Positions 34,801 through 48,852 are shown, counted from the first letter of the stretch. The stretch is DNA of 64,000 nucleotides from Kitagawia praeruptora (GCA_037693485.1 CM075348.1:33288501-33352500); one strand, 5' to 3'. Translations and numbers: made by a program. The notes: a model not told the origin generated them from the letters alone.

Positions 34801-35665
34801 GATCAAAGAGATCTCTCAGGGATCTCAGTGCAGTCCATAGGTTCAGTGGCGGGTGTGTGCATGTGAACATATACCAAAATATAGAGGTCTACAACACATA
34901 TATACGTAGTCCCTGATAACATCTCTATCAAAGGATCCCACTCTAGACCCACTGGTCTTTTCTTTTGGTAGACTCTGAGATCACTGTATCGCTCGTTGCA
35001 ACCATATTCAACTTCACTTGAGTCCCTTTGTTAATTCTACTTGTTTGTTCTCTAATTTTAACTACCATGCCCTAGCGCCTGAATCATGCGTGGAATTATC
35101 TAGCACGCTCGTCTTATGATAACCTTCTCGTATAACACATGTAAAATTTGCCATCAAGGGTAATGAAATCCACAACGACATAGTAACCACCTTTCAGGTA
35201 AACCTGTTACTTATCAAAAATCGGATCTTATAGCCAAAGTAAAAGACTTTCACTATTCCAAGTACTAAGTACCCTTAATTATGAAGGGAAGTCTAAACTT
35301 TTTGATTCTTAAAATGGTGCCTCCTAAACTGTGGAGGACTATGGGCCACAAAATTTATGCCAGCCTAGTCATCCGATCATATTGGCAATATCGCCTCTAT
35401 CTCAGCTGCTCTTGAGATTTCGCTCTGCTTCCTATATCATTACCTATGATAGGTCATGTACGACTCTCAAACCTCTATTCATCATTTTGAAGGTCTCTAA
35501 GGATTCTATCGACCCTAGTATAATACCTCCAGTAAACACTCCAGTCCATTCTACTCACCGGTACGTCTTCCGGTAGTCCAATAATAAGTTTACTACGATC
35601 TCAAATGTCATTCTCCTACTTAGACTTAACTCTCCACACTCTCGTTTCTGAGTACTGTAACTTAT

Positions 35666-35678
35666 CTCTCTGATACCA
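35666..35678 (-). promoter_or_regulatory. Primer binding site, array unit I
   Basis: The minus strand reads TGGTATCAGAGAG four bases (GAAA) after the LTR end GGGGTGTCACA. It is the initiator Met-tRNA type. The same site serves unit II at about 45102-45114. Confidence 0.85.
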
Positions 35679-35682
35679 TTTC

Positions 35683-38600
35683 TGTGACACCCCTAAATCC
35701 GAGGTCAGAGATTCAGGTCGTCACATCACCATCCAACCATATCATACCTGTATTAACTTTACAACTCAACAATACATCCATCCAGACCTCAATCTTACGC
35801 ACATACAAGTTAGAGCCTCAGAAACGATAATCAAAAGTAACACTAAATATTACAATTCATCTGTACAATCCAGAATCTTACGCACTTCCACTTATACAAC
35901 TACACTTGAAGACAAGTCTTACTATTACAGTTGAAAACCTATCAGACTTACTCTGTAGTATTTTTCAGGAACTAAATTATCTCTGGGGTAAATCTCCTAC
36001 TCATCTTCTGCTGGTGCGGAGTTAACCGACCAAATTCTTCTCTTTCTGAAAAGTTTTTATAAAGCAAGAATGAGCTACATAATGCTCAGCAAGTTCACCA
36101 TTTTGAAAAATAATAAAGTGGTTTATTTTGAAAACGTTCCCAACTGTATGAGTATACATCTCAGATTACAAAACATAACTCGACAATATATATGTCCGAG
36201 TTTGAATAAAACATTTATACTCACTAAGGAGCTTTAAGAATAACATATGAATCCTTTATAAGGTTCTCATTTCAATATATCTCAAGTTTGAAAATATATA
36301 CGTATGAGTATATCAGTTTTAGCAAAACACTCTACGGTTAACATAATGTACAGGGAATGCATTGATGCAAAGCCTCTTTCCTTCCATTAGCTTAGAAGGT
36401 TTCTCACTCAAAAACATTTCATTCTTTGAAATAATTGCAAGAGTGCACTAACACGTGCCAATCTCTATAGAAAATCTTGCAGTTCTAGATACTGCACGAT
36501 GTTAATAATTTTTCTTATAAAAAACCACACTATCGGCAACTTGGCACTTAGGCCCAAGAAGCAGTGTTTGAGTATTTTTCCAAAGTGGAGGATGGGACTG
36601 GAAGAAAACATAAAAACCTGACAAGGATTGACGATGATCAGTTGCCACAACCAAGTCCAACAATCCGCGGGTCTTCTCTACTAGTAGAAGGATAGAAACT
36701 ACATCCGTAACTACCCTTGGGTGAAAACTACATCCGTAATCACACTCGATGAAAACTACATCCGTAATCATCCTTCGGCAACACCTGGGCCGGAATAATA
36801 GTTGATGGACCGCCTGGCTCACGGCCGCTTACACATCCCGGGAATCGTTCGTCAACGATTCCCACACCTGCCAGAGTCCCCTTTTTCTTTTCTTTTCAAA
36901 AATCATTTTGATAGAAAATTCGAGTAGTTGAAGTTCGACCTCAGTCGACCGATAATTCTTGAAAAACGTACAAGAAGCAAAACCTGACCGGGGATTTTCG
37001 AAAATGTTTTGGGTTCGAAAGAGTTCGAGTTTGAAAACACTAAAGGTATCTTGGATTAGTTTTGTCTTTAAAATAATGAACGATAATTAATAAATAATAT
37101 TTTGAGATTTAATATAAACAATTAATAAAATAATTATTTAATTAAAATAAGCTCTTAATCCAAAATATATATTTTTGAGTATTTTTAACAACGTAAAAAT
37201 AATAATTACTTAGGTATACGATACTTCCCGAATGACTCTTCGGGTTTTCGCAATTTAATCACGATGCAACAATATACCGCTCCCCGGTCAATAGTATATT
37301 TGGACCGCTACAACCTCTATTGCTAGGGTCGTTGTCCGAAGAAAACAATTTCATTCTAAGTTCAAGGGTGTACAAACACATATGCATATATCTCAATCTT
37401 CAACGTAATCTCGTAAAGCATAAGCATATAATACGTTTGGAAGCTATAAACACAATAGTGAAAATCCTTATATATAAGTTTTGAAAAGTAACTTGCATAG
37501 GTAAAATCAAGAATATAATCTTTTGAAAATAAATACTTATGGTTGGAAAACTTGCCTTGGTGAGGTTGGGGTGGTCGGCTCGCGAAGTGGAATGGAAATC
37601 TATACATAATCAATATTTGTACGTTAGTACCTTAACAACGCTACTTAATCGTAAGGTTTTAAAAATCGTAAGACCAACTTAACGACTCCACTTGTGACCA
37701 CTAACTCTCTCATATGACCATGTCATCACATTATCACATTCGTTACCCATTCGACTCAAATCTATTCCTCAAACTCGAAATTCAAGTAAATATTCTTAAA
37801 ACTACTTTAAACTAATCCCCTAAGTGGTTTTTCACTTGCGCGCACCTCGCTCTAAAATTTTTATAAAATTGAAAAATTCGAATTTTAATCAGATTCTTTT
37901 TGGGTAGCCTTCCTTACTGTAAGACCTAGCTATTCTCAATTTTTCACAATGTTTGCAGAAAGTTTGAGGGTCCAAAGACAGTTCACAAACAGACCATACA
38001 GTGCAGTCCGGATTTCAGAACCACTCCTCACTCTTCTGGTCATAACTCAACATATACACATCTCCTGGGTATGAAACTTATATTTCTGGAAACTACATTC
38101 AAATACCTTTCTAACCATATGTATTGGGTCTTAAGGAGACAAGTTTAAGGGGTTAAAAAGTCCACTGTAAGACAGTACATACTCCCAGACTTTTTACTCA
38201 GCACTCATCTTTACTTAATCCTTCAAGAACTCAACTTATACATCATATCTACCATCAAAACCATCAAGACTTATCTCTACAACATACATGGGGTTACATA
38301 CTCTAAGTACAAGCTTTAAATCACATCAACAACATATATCCTCAAGATTCTCATCATTCATAACTCATATAACCAAGATATGTACCAATACTCTTAGATC
38401 TAACATTATAAACCATAAACACTTCATGACTAAGAGGGGTTAGAGTTTTTATACCTTCTTGAGCCTCTAAGAACCTTGGGTAAGCTTTACAAGCCTCAAG
38501 AACACCTTGGATGGTCTCTACAAGTCTTATACTTCAAGATCTAAAACAAGATTTAAGTTAGTCACTATACATCTCCAACTTTCACCATTTTTCTCACCAA

Positions 38601-39412
38601 GCTACACCTTGAAATAAATTATGAAACTTAGTACATACCTTGACAACACTTAGGAGAGGCTTGGGTTTTAATCTTGAGATTTTTTGAAGTAGTGGAAGAG
38701 GAGAAAATAATTTTTCTTCTTCCTTTTCTCTTGCTTGGCCGAGAGCAGTTTGCTCCAAGGGGGGGGGGGAGTTTTCTTGGTTTGTTTTGGGTGTTTGAAT
38801 AATGACATGTATTATTGTGACATGTATTGATGTGTGTATGTATTGTGTCACATGTTGACACCCTAGGGTTAGTAGACTAGGCATACACCATGCCTCTTTG
38901 TCTCCTAGAATAATGCACCAACTAGTCACTATTCATTGGTTACTTTATGCTTTTTCTAGTTTGCTTTCCTAATTGCCTAGTTACATGACACTTGCATGCA
39001 ATATCCTTTCCTTGTATTATTATTCCTCCACCAATGGTTGTCACTTAATCCTTAATTCATATCGTATCATAATTAATTCCTCGTAATAATATTTTGTCGC
39101 GTAGAGATTTCCCTTGTAATTCCTTAAATACTTAATTGGGTAAATCCTTTAAATATCCACAACTCCTTGTCATAATCTCTTGAAATCTCCTAATACTCTA
39201 ATAATCCTCATGTCCCAAGTTTTTATAACTCTTAGTAGCAGTAGTCCTCTTGCCTTCAACAATTTTCCCTTTTTCTTACACAGTGAATATAATAACATAA
39301 AATTTCAGATAATCAACTCCATTACATAACATAGGTGACTCAAAGGGTCCCTAATTCACAATATCATAAGCTTTTACACATTTAAAATATTACAAAAATC
39401 AGGGTTCTTACA
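35683..39412 (-). repeat. Array LTR B (3730 bp; shared middle LTR)
   Basis: It serves as 5' LTR for unit I and 3' LTR for unit II. It shares several variants with LTR C against LTR A, and has a few of its own (for example near 36992 and 37540). The G run near 38760 has eleven G. Confidence 0.92.
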
Positions 39413-42400
39413 GCCTCCCCTCCTTAAAAGGATTCCGTCCCGGAATCAGGTTGAAAACAGTTGAGGGTACTTTTCACGCATCGCGCTTTCTAGTTCCCAT
39501 GTTGATTCCTCGACATTCTGGTTCCTCCACCAAAGTCTTACTAGCTTGACAGCCTAGTTCCTCAGCACTTGTTCTTTTCTATCCATGATTTCCACGGGTT
39601 GCTCCACATAGGTCAAGTCTGGTTGCAAATCCACTTGGTCATATTCTATCACGTGCCGAAAGTCGGTATGGTAGGGTCGTAGCATGGACACATGGAACAC
39701 ATTATGCACTTGCTGCAAGCTTGGGGGTAAAGCCAATTCATAGGCTAACTTTCCAACACGCTTCAAAATCTCAAAAGGTCCGATAAACCTCAGACTTAGC
39801 TTTCCTTTCTTAACAAACCGCATCAATCCTTTCCAGGGGGATACCTTTAGCATCAAGAAGTCTCCCACCTCATACTCCTTTGATATCTCATAAAATCTGA
39901 CCATTCGAAATAATGGGTTTCGTAAAAAAAAAAACTAATGACTTTTACATACACTCGTCTGCACCGTAAAGACGTAATATCAATCCGAAATCTTCATTTA
40001 ATATTTCGTACATATCGTGATTGCAAAAATTTCTCATCCACCCATAAAATTTCTATTCATCTAGGTTTCGAATATTCACGAAAATTAGGGTTATTGCAGT
40101 CTCCTCTCCTTAAAAGGATTCTATCTTAAGAACCTAAGGAAAATAGTTGTGGATACAATTCCAACTTTACCCTTTCCAACTCTCAGGTTGACACTTCAAC
40201 CCTTTTGTTCTCTCACCTTGGTCTCACCAACGCTTTAATGTTGCTTCTCAACGCATGCTCTCCTCAACCTGTATTCCTTATCGGTTGTTCTATGAATGAA
40301 AATTTCTATCCCACTACTTATACGTTCCTCTTCTACCTTGTTCATAGTATCCGTGTTGAGTCCTTGTATCGTTGGCCCGTGAATACTTTGTGGTCGTGTT
40401 TTATAATCTGAGACAACGTCAACACGCACGGTATTCCTCATATTCTTTAGCTTGATTAGCACTCATGTGTTGCCTCCCGTCAGCCATTACCACTTGCTAT
40501 GGATACTGTATAGTCTTCGGTATACGTCGAACCAGTTTAGCTACTATATCCCTCGTTCATTGACTTCTTCGTAACGCAGTACGCTTTACAAGAGACGTCC
40601 TGACCTTCACATGGTGACTATCGTGATAACAACATTCTTTTCGTGGGTAAATGATTATTCTCGACTGCCCCGTGAAATCTAAGGCACGACACTAAATATA
40701 AATACGATCATCTGGATAATTCTTCTTCCCTGCCTATTAGTCGCAGATCAAATTAGTACATACGCTTAATCTCTTGTTAAATATACATGAAAGCACCTTC
40801 AGTCTTCGAAATTTAACCTTAAGTCTCTATCTGACGTAATCGCTGCAGAAGTTTTACATTGCACCACCATCTCTTCCGTATATAAATCGATAATCTTCTA
40901 AATGGAAAGTCTCTCGTAGGTAAATCACTTGGTCCCACAATTATAAGTCAACTAGGGCCATCTCTTGACTCGGTCTTCGGCGACCTACTTATGAAATTCA
41001 TTATAATTCTGTCGACGTTCAAGATTTTCTACAGGCGGAATTAATCCACTAGATCTCTATCATTCTGCTTTTGACATGTCGCATTTGTACTTAATAGTTT
41101 GCCAATACCATTCTTCATATCCGTTTGCCAAACATTCTCTTAATTCTCTATACATCTTTGTCCTTCCCCATAATTTAGTCATTTTCCTCTAACATTATTA
41201 TTTATTGTATATACTCTATTTTCTTGGTCAATACTGACTGAATTCCAATTTTGAATAATCCCTTCTATAGGTATCGGCCACCACACTGGCCTTTCCTGGG
41301 TAATAACAAATTTCTCCATTATACTCCCTGCTCCCTTTTGTCACCTTCTCTTTCTTATGTTTAGTTCTAATATGAAGATATACTTATGGAACTTGTGGAA
41401 AAATTTCACACTTTTCTCATAAGGTTAACGTCTCAGTTTTATGCGTGAACGCTATCATGACTAATCCCCGACTCACGGTTAGTATATCCTATCCCGTAAC
41501 CTTTATGTTGTTTAGAAGTATAGGCTATCATCCCCTTTCTACTGCATCAGCACACCTCTTAACTCTTGAAAGACGCATCATCATGACCCTCAAAGTCCTC
41601 TTCTCATCATAAAGTATAGCTAACAACGAGGTTGTTACTAATCGCTCATATCATTCTTAAAACTTTATTTATTAACCCACAAGTCAATCCACATGATACT
41701 ACCAAAATTTATAATGTTTATATTAGTGTGAAATGCCGACTTTGGTGCAGTATAGAGATCGATCTTGAGTTGGTAAAACCTTCTCTTCAACCTTATCTTT
41801 GAAAAACAACTACACATTTTAACTAGTCAACAATTCCTCCATTTCCGATAAGGGTATCAGTTCTCGATGGTATATGTAAGATGTCATACGCTCGTCCTCT
41901 TTCACAACTGGTGCCAATCAGCCTGAGGCCTGCATGCTGCTGCGATTCCCAATAAACTTGATTAGGTGGTAATCTTGAAGGATCATTGGGATATATCCAT
42001 GCATCCATTTGTTATTAGGGCCTTTTAAACTTTATGTCTCTCTACGTGCATCAATCCCTTTAAGCTAAGTAAAGCTTCACATTCTTGCCACAATATTTCT
42101 TCCTTTCTTGTCCATCTCACTTCCATGTTAGTTTCCTCTAAGGATATGTCTTACATCGCAGTCGATTTGCATTTCTTGGATCAGGAAAAGGCTTGGTAAC
42201 TCCAGAATTCATTAATATAGCATCCTGACGACGGTTGGTAGGGGCGTGCTCCCAACCACCTCATCATTTCTTATAACCTTCCTCACACTAATATTAAAGG
42301 TCCTTGTGGTATGCCCCGACATGTTATTCCTACTTTAAATAATCACTCGACATAACGCTCTGGCTGCACAATTACAACATTTGGTTTTTGATCTCATATT

Positions 42401-45118
42401 GGTGCAACGGTTCACAATTGTACCTCCCGTTCACCTTAGAGTAATCACTTTTGAAAGGAATGATTTCAAAATAACAAGGTCCAATAGATAATTTCAATAA
42501 GAATTCCACATTGGATGTTCCAAGAATGTTGATGGTTCCAAATACTAGGAGTCTCGATTTTCGGAGATGTAAGGATGGACAAAAACAATACAACAAGGTT
42601 TATTTCTTCATGTCCTGATAATTTTGTAATGTGATATCATAGAGAATGTTGCACGAGGGCAATGATTGTTGGATACAAAAGTCATAAAGACGGTCTTTAT
42701 ACAATTCTTACATCTGGTGAATACTTTTCCTCTTGAAAAATAGAGGATCTAAAAAGTCCCATTGATAAAGGTCAACCGATCGAAAGAAATTCTACTCTAT
42801 AACGATAAAAATGAAGCAGTTTATCATTCAAGTAATCTGTGGTTTCAAATGAATCTTCATTATATGAATGAAAGAACAGAATATTCAAGTGACATAAAGT
42901 CTGATACGAAGATGGGTAGAATTCAAGTTGAGTGGACGACCTCACTAGGTCTCAATAAAGTCATTCGTCAAAACTTTCATCATCATACTTTACCACATAC
43001 AAAATGCATTGCGGAATTGCTGAATGAATTAAATTGGGAGTTGGACCAGTGAAACAATAACTAGTCCTTTTCAAGAAACACTAGCAACTAGCTAGACAAA
43101 ATTTGCTAGTTCGCCTGTTTGAGACATCACCACAAGCTAGGACAATTAGCTAGGTGTTCTTCACAACATTATAATTTTGACTAGTTAGAACAATCAACTA
43201 GTCATTCATATTGACATATCGACTAGCCAGTTTCAATTGGCTAGAACGGAATTTCAACATCGTAGCCACTGAAGGAAGCTTTAGGCTACTCGGACAACGA
43301 ATGGAAATAAGAAGTTATTAAGTTTGAAAAAAGAAAACTATAAAATCTGAAGAGAATGTGCTAGGTATCGGAACAATCGATAACCTCTCATCAGATATTA
43401 CTTATCAGTGAAACGGTCCACCCAAGGGTGCCTCCGTACACATGCTTTATCAGATCTTACAGTAGAATGAAATTCAGAATACTAGTATCAAAATGATATC
43501 CTTACTATGATGTCAATGTAAGACGCACAATCTCATTTTGAATAGAAGAAAGGATTCATGAGGAATATCTGGATGTTAGATCATCCCTGTTCTCAACAAG
43601 TTGATAAATATTTATGGGCTCGACTGAAGAGTGCAAGTATGAAAGAAGTAGTCAAATATCAATATTCGTTTTGGAATATTCATTGATTAATTAAGGAAAC
43701 AATTGTTGAACATTCCTTGGATAATTGAAAGGAAGTGTAAATAGTCCTGAGCAGAACGAAATAATTATAAACTTCAAATAGAATACTCGGGGATCAAATA
43801 AGATACTTTGGATGAGTCCCGGTTTAGAGAAAGTATATCACTGGTGGTTATTCCACAAGTTTGAAGTAGAAGGCTAGAAGGGTTACCTGATATAAACTAA
43901 TCGAGGTAACATGGTTAGTGAACAGTTTAAAATGAAGTAGTGCACCAGCCGGTAGTTACCAAAATAAGTTAATAATCATTCGTGCATCTCATTATCACCA
44001 TTATGAGGGTAACTCCATCTCTTCGTCTTCGTAATACAAGACACCAACTAGTGCGTCTCTCAAACATCATCTTAAGGTCATTTATCGAGTTAGGGTTTCA
44101 CAAATATATCTGTCATTTCCGTACTTTATCTCGAAGACCAAGCTTCACATCATTTCGGGGACACCTGCTAAGTCCATAGGGTCCTACTTCATACCTTCCG
44201 ACATGAATCATAAGTGGCCAGTTCCCCCTGGGAACAGATCAAAGAGATCTCTCAGGGATCTCAGTGCAGTCCATAGGTTCAGTGGCGGGTGTGTGCATGT
44301 GAACATATACCAAAATATAGAGGTCTACAACACATATATACGTAGTCCCTGATAACATCTCTATCAAAGGATCCCACTCTAGACCCACTGGTCTTTTCTT
44401 TTGGTAGACTCTGAGATCACTGTATCGCTCGTTGCAACCATATTCAACTTCACTTGAGTCCCTTTGTTAATTCTACTTGTTTGTTCTCTAATTTTAACTA
44501 CCATGCCCTAGCGCCTGAATCATGCGTGGAATTATCTAGCACGCTCGTCTTATGATAACCTTCTCGTATAACACATGTAAAATTTGCCATCAAGGGTAAT
44601 GAAATCCACAACGACATAGTAACCACCTTTCAGGTAAACCTGTTACTTATCAAAAATCGGATCTTATAGCCAAAGTAAAAGACTTTCACTATTCCAAGTA
44701 CTAAGTACCCTTAATTATGAAGGGAAGTCTAAACTTTTTGATTCTTAAAATGGTGCCTCCTAAACTGTGGAGGACTATGGGCCACAAAATTTATGCCAGC
44801 CTAGTCATCCGATCATATTGGCAATATCGCCTCTATCTCAGCTGCTCTTGAGATTTCGCTCTGCTTCCTATATCATTACCTATGATAGGTCATGTACGAC
44901 TCTCAAACCTCTATTCATCATTTTGAAGGTCTCTAAGGATTCTATCGACCCTAGTATAATACCTCCAGTAAACACTCCAGTCCATTCTACTCACCGGTAC
45001 GTCTTCCGGTAGTCCAATAATAAGTTTACTACGATCTCAAATGTCATTCTCCTACTTAGACTTAACTCTCCACACTCTCGTTTCTGAGTACTGTAACTTA
45101 TCTCTCTGATACCATTTC
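39413..45118 (-). mobile_element. Array internal region II, degenerate gypsy pol
   Basis: It is a near-identical copy of 29976-35682 (5706 bp). By eye only a handful of single-base differences are seen, for example near 39730, 39763, 40003, 42398, 43512 and 43544. It holds the same relics in the same order, the same primer site (about 45102-45114) and the same PPT. Confidence 0.9.
39445..39904 (-). pseudogene. Integrase C-terminus and chromodomain, unit II
   Basis: This is the same domain as at 30009-30485, with the same TAG inside the chromodomain (at 39554-39556) and one amino-acid change (ILKRVG here, ILRRVG in unit I). The shared stop shows it was already present before the units were duplicated. 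Confidence 0.85.
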
Positions 45119-48100
45119 TGTGACACCCCTAAATCCGAGATCAGAGATTCAGGTCGTCACATCACCATCCAACCATATCATACCTGTATTAACTTTACAG
45201 CTCAACAATACATCCATCCAGACCTCAATCTTACGCACATACAAGTTAGAGCCTCAGAAACGATAATCAAAAGTAACACTAAATATTACAATTCATCTGT
45301 ACAATCCAGAATCTTACGCACTTCCACTTATACAACTACACTTGAAGACAAGTCTTACTATTACAGTTGAAAACCTATCAGACTTACTCTGTAGTATTTT
45401 TCAGGAACTAAATTATCTCTGGGGTAAATCTCCTACTCATCTTCTGCTGGTGCGGAGTTAACCGACCAAATTCTTCTCTTTCTGAAAAGTTTTTATAAAG
45501 CAAGAATGAGCTACATAATGCTCAGCAAGTTCACCATTTTGAAAAATAATAAAGTGGTTTATTTTGAAAACGTTCCCAACTGTATGAGTATACATCTCAG
45601 ATTACAAAACATAACTCGACAATATATATGTCCGAGTTTGAATAAAACATTTATACTCACTAAGGAGCTTTAAGAATAACATATGAATCCTTTATAAGGT
45701 TCTCATTTCAATATATCTCAAGTTTGAAAATATATACGTATGAGTATATCAGTTTTAGCAAAACACTCTACGGTTAACATAATGTACAGGGAATGCATTG
45801 ATGCAAAGCCTCTTTCCTTCCATTAGCTTAGAAGGTTTCTCACTCAAAAACATTTCATTCTTTGAAATAATTGCAAGAGTGCACTAACACGTGCCAATCT
45901 CTATAGAAAATCTTGCAGTTCTAGATACTGCACGATGTTAATAATTTTTCTTATAAAAAACCACACTATCGGCAACTTGGCACTTAGGCCCAAGAAGCAG
46001 TGTTTGAGTATTTTTCCAAAGTGGAGGATGGGACTGGAAGAAAACATAAAAACCTGACAAGGATTGACGATGATCAGTTGCCACAACCAAGTCCAACAAT
46101 CCGCGGGTCTTCTCTACTAGTAGAAGGATAGAAACTACATCCGTAACTACCCTTGGGTGAAAACTACATCCGTAATCACACTCGATGAAAACTACATCCG
46201 TAATCATCTTTCTGCAACACCTGGGCCGGAATAATAGTTGATGGACCGCCTGGCTCACGGCCGCTTACACATCCCGGGAATCGTTCGTCAACGATTCCCA
46301 CACCTGCCAGAGTCCCCTTTTTCTTTTCTTTTCAAAAATCATTTTGATAGAAAATTCGAGTAGTTGAAGTTCGACCTCAGTCGACCGATAATTCTTGAAA
46401 AACGTACAAGAAGCAAAACCTGACCGGGGGTTTTCGAAAATGTTTTGGGTTCGAAAGAGTTCGAGTTTGAAAACACTAAAGGTATCTTGGATTAGTTTTG
46501 TCTTTAAAATAATGAACGATAATTAATAAATAATATTTTGAGATTTAATATAAACAATTAATAAAATAATTATTTAATTAAAATAAGCTCTTAATCCAAA
46601 ATATATATTTTTGAGTATTTTTAACAACGTAAAAATAATAATTACTTAGGTATACGATACTTCCCGAATGACTCTTCGGGTTTTCGCAATTTAATCACGA
46701 TGCAACAATATACCGCTCCCCGGTCAATAGTATATTTGGACCGCTACAACCTCTATTGCTAGGGTCGTTGTCCGAAGAAAACAATTTCATTCTAAGTTCA
46801 AGGGTGTACAAACACATATGCATATATCTCAATCTTCAACGTAATCTCGTAAAGCATAAGCATATAATACGTTTGGAAGCTATAAACACAATAGTGAAAA
46901 TCCTTATATATAAGTTTTGAAAAGTAACTTGCATAGGTAAAATCAAGAATATAATCTTTTGAAAATAAATACTTAGGGTTGGAAAACTTGCCTTGGTGAG
47001 GTTGGGGTGGTCGGCTCGCGAAGTGGAATGGAAATCTATACATAATCAATATTTGTACGTTAGTACCTTAACAACGCTACTTAATCGTAAGGTTTTAAAA
47101 ATCGTAAGACCAACTTAACGACTCCACTTGTGACCACTAACTCTCTCATATGACCATGTCATCACATTATCACATTCGTTACCCATTCGACTCAAATCTA
47201 TTCCTCAAACTCGAAATTCAAGTAAATATTCTTAAAACTACTTTAAACTAATCCCCTAAGTGGTTTTTCACTTGCGCGCACCTCGCTCTAAAATTTTTAT
47301 AAAATTGAAAAATTCGAATTTTAATCAGATTCTTTTTGGGTAGCCTTCCTTACTGTAAGACCTAGCTATTCTCAATTTTTCCCAATGTTTGCAGAAAGTT
47401 TGAGGGTCCAAAGACAGTTCACAAACAGACCATACAGTGCAGTCCGGATTTCAGAACCACTCCTCACTCTTCTGGTCATAACTCAACATATACACATCTC
47501 CTGGGTATGAAACTTATATTTCTGGAAACTACATTCAAATACCTTTCTAACCATATGTATTGGGTCTTAAGGAGACAAGTTTAAGGGGTTAAAAAGTCCA
47601 CTGTAAGACAGTACATACTCCCAGACTTTTTACTCAGCACTCATCTTTACTTAATCCTTCAAGAACTCAACTTATACATCATATCTACCATCAAAACCAT
47701 CAAGACTTATCTCTACAACATACATGGGGTTACATACTCTAAGTACAAGCTTTAAATCACATCAACAACATATATCCTCAAGATTCTCATCATTCATAAC
47801 TCATATAACCAAGATATGTACCAATACTCTTAGATCTAACATTATAAACCATAAACACTTCATGACTAAGAGGGGTTAGAGTTTTTATACCTTCTTGAGC
47901 CTCTAAGAACCTTGGGTAAGCTTTACAAGCCTCAAGAACACCTTGGATGGTCTCTACAAGTCTTATACTTCAAGATCTAAAACAAGATTTAAGTTAGTCA
48001 CTATACATCTCCAACTTTCACCATTTTTCTCACCAAGCTACACCTTGAAATAAATTATGAAACTTAGTACATACCTTGACAACACTTAGGAGAGGCTTGG

Positions 48101-48847
48101 GTTTTAATCTTGAGATTTTTTGAAGTAGTGGAAGAGGAGAAAATAATTTTTCTTCTTCCTTTTCTCTTGCTTGGCCGAGAGCAGTTTGCTCCAAGGGGGG
48201 GGGGAGTTTTCTTGGTTTGTTTTGGGTGTTTGAATAATGACATGTATTATTGTGACATGTATTGATGTGTGTATGTATTGTGTCACATGTTGACACCCTA
48301 GGGTTAGTAGACTAGGCATACACCATGCCTCTTTGTCTCCTAGAATAATGCACCAACTAGTCACTATTCATTGGTTACTTTATGCTTTTTCTAGTTTGCT
48401 TTCCTAATTGCCTAGTTACATGACACTTGCATGTAATATCCTTTCCTTGTATTATTATTCCTCCACCAATGGTTGTCACTTAATCCTTAATTCATATCGT
48501 ATCATAATTAATTCCTCGTAATAATATTTTGTCGCGTAGAGATTTCCCTTGTAATTCCTTAAATACTTAATTGGGTAAATCCTTTAAATATCCACAACTC
48601 CTTGTCATAATCTCTTGAAATCTCCTAATACTCTAATAATCCTCATGTCCCAAGTTTTTATAACTCTTAGTAGCAGTAGTCCTCTTGCCTTCAACAATTT
48701 TCCCTTTTTCTTACACAGTGAATATAATAACATAAAATTTCAGATAATCAACTCCATTACATAACATAGGTGACTCAAAGGGTCCCTAATTCACAATATC
48801 ATAAGCTTTTACACATTTAAAATATTACAAAAATCAGGGTTCTTACA
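45119..48847 (-). repeat. Array LTR C (3729 bp; 5'-most in element sense)
   Basis: It is a near-identical copy of LTRs A and B and ends TTCTTACA against the right CACTG. Private variants include TCTTTCTGC at about 46206 where the others have TCCTTCGGC. The G run near 48195 has ten G. Confidence 0.92.
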
Positions 48848-48852
48848 CACTG
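48848..48852. repeat. Target-site duplication CACTG, right copy
   Basis: It matches 26242-26246. With the array and one copy removed, the integrase frame of the Sirevirus reads on as KSETV-TSITKPL. Confidence 0.92.

Larger units (their letters stand above)
29976..35682 (-). mobile_element. Array internal region I, degenerate gypsy pol
   Basis: This 5707 bp region runs from the primer site at its right end to the polypurine tract at its left. No gag, protease or RT can be read. In element order I can identify an RNase H relic (about 31878-31836, frame reading YYPGKASVVAD), a second PPT plus LTR-start relic (about 30690-30637), and the integrase C-terminus with chromodomain (about 30485-30009). 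Other short ORFs, such as those at 33326-33616 or 32387-32572, recur in unit II and have no recognisable similarity. Confidence 0.8.
26247..48847 (-). mobile_element. Tandem gypsy array LTR-internal-LTR-internal-LTR (22.6 kb)
   Basis: Three near-identical LTRs (26247-29975, 35683-39412, 45119-48847) alternate with two near-identical internal regions (29976-35682, 39413-45118). Read on the minus strand, each LTR begins TGTAAGAACCCTG and ends GGGGTGTCACA, with PPT and primer site in the right places, so both units point the same way. One CACTG target duplication bounds the whole array. The internal regions lack gag and RT; an integrase C-terminus with chromodomain assigns the element to Tekay-like chromoviruses. 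The LTR ends also match those of the plus-strand element at 2835-13301 in pattern, so the two families are relatives. The array arose either by unequal recombination between LTRs of aligned copies or by insertion of a recombined tandem cDNA. Confidence 0.93.

Noticed and set aside
26247..48847. Segmental duplication of a block of small host genes, since the same short ORFs recur at a spacing of about 9436 bp
   Set aside because: The repeated block has LTR ends, primer site, PPT and target duplication, and the recurring short ORFs have no protein similarity. It is a retrotransposon array.
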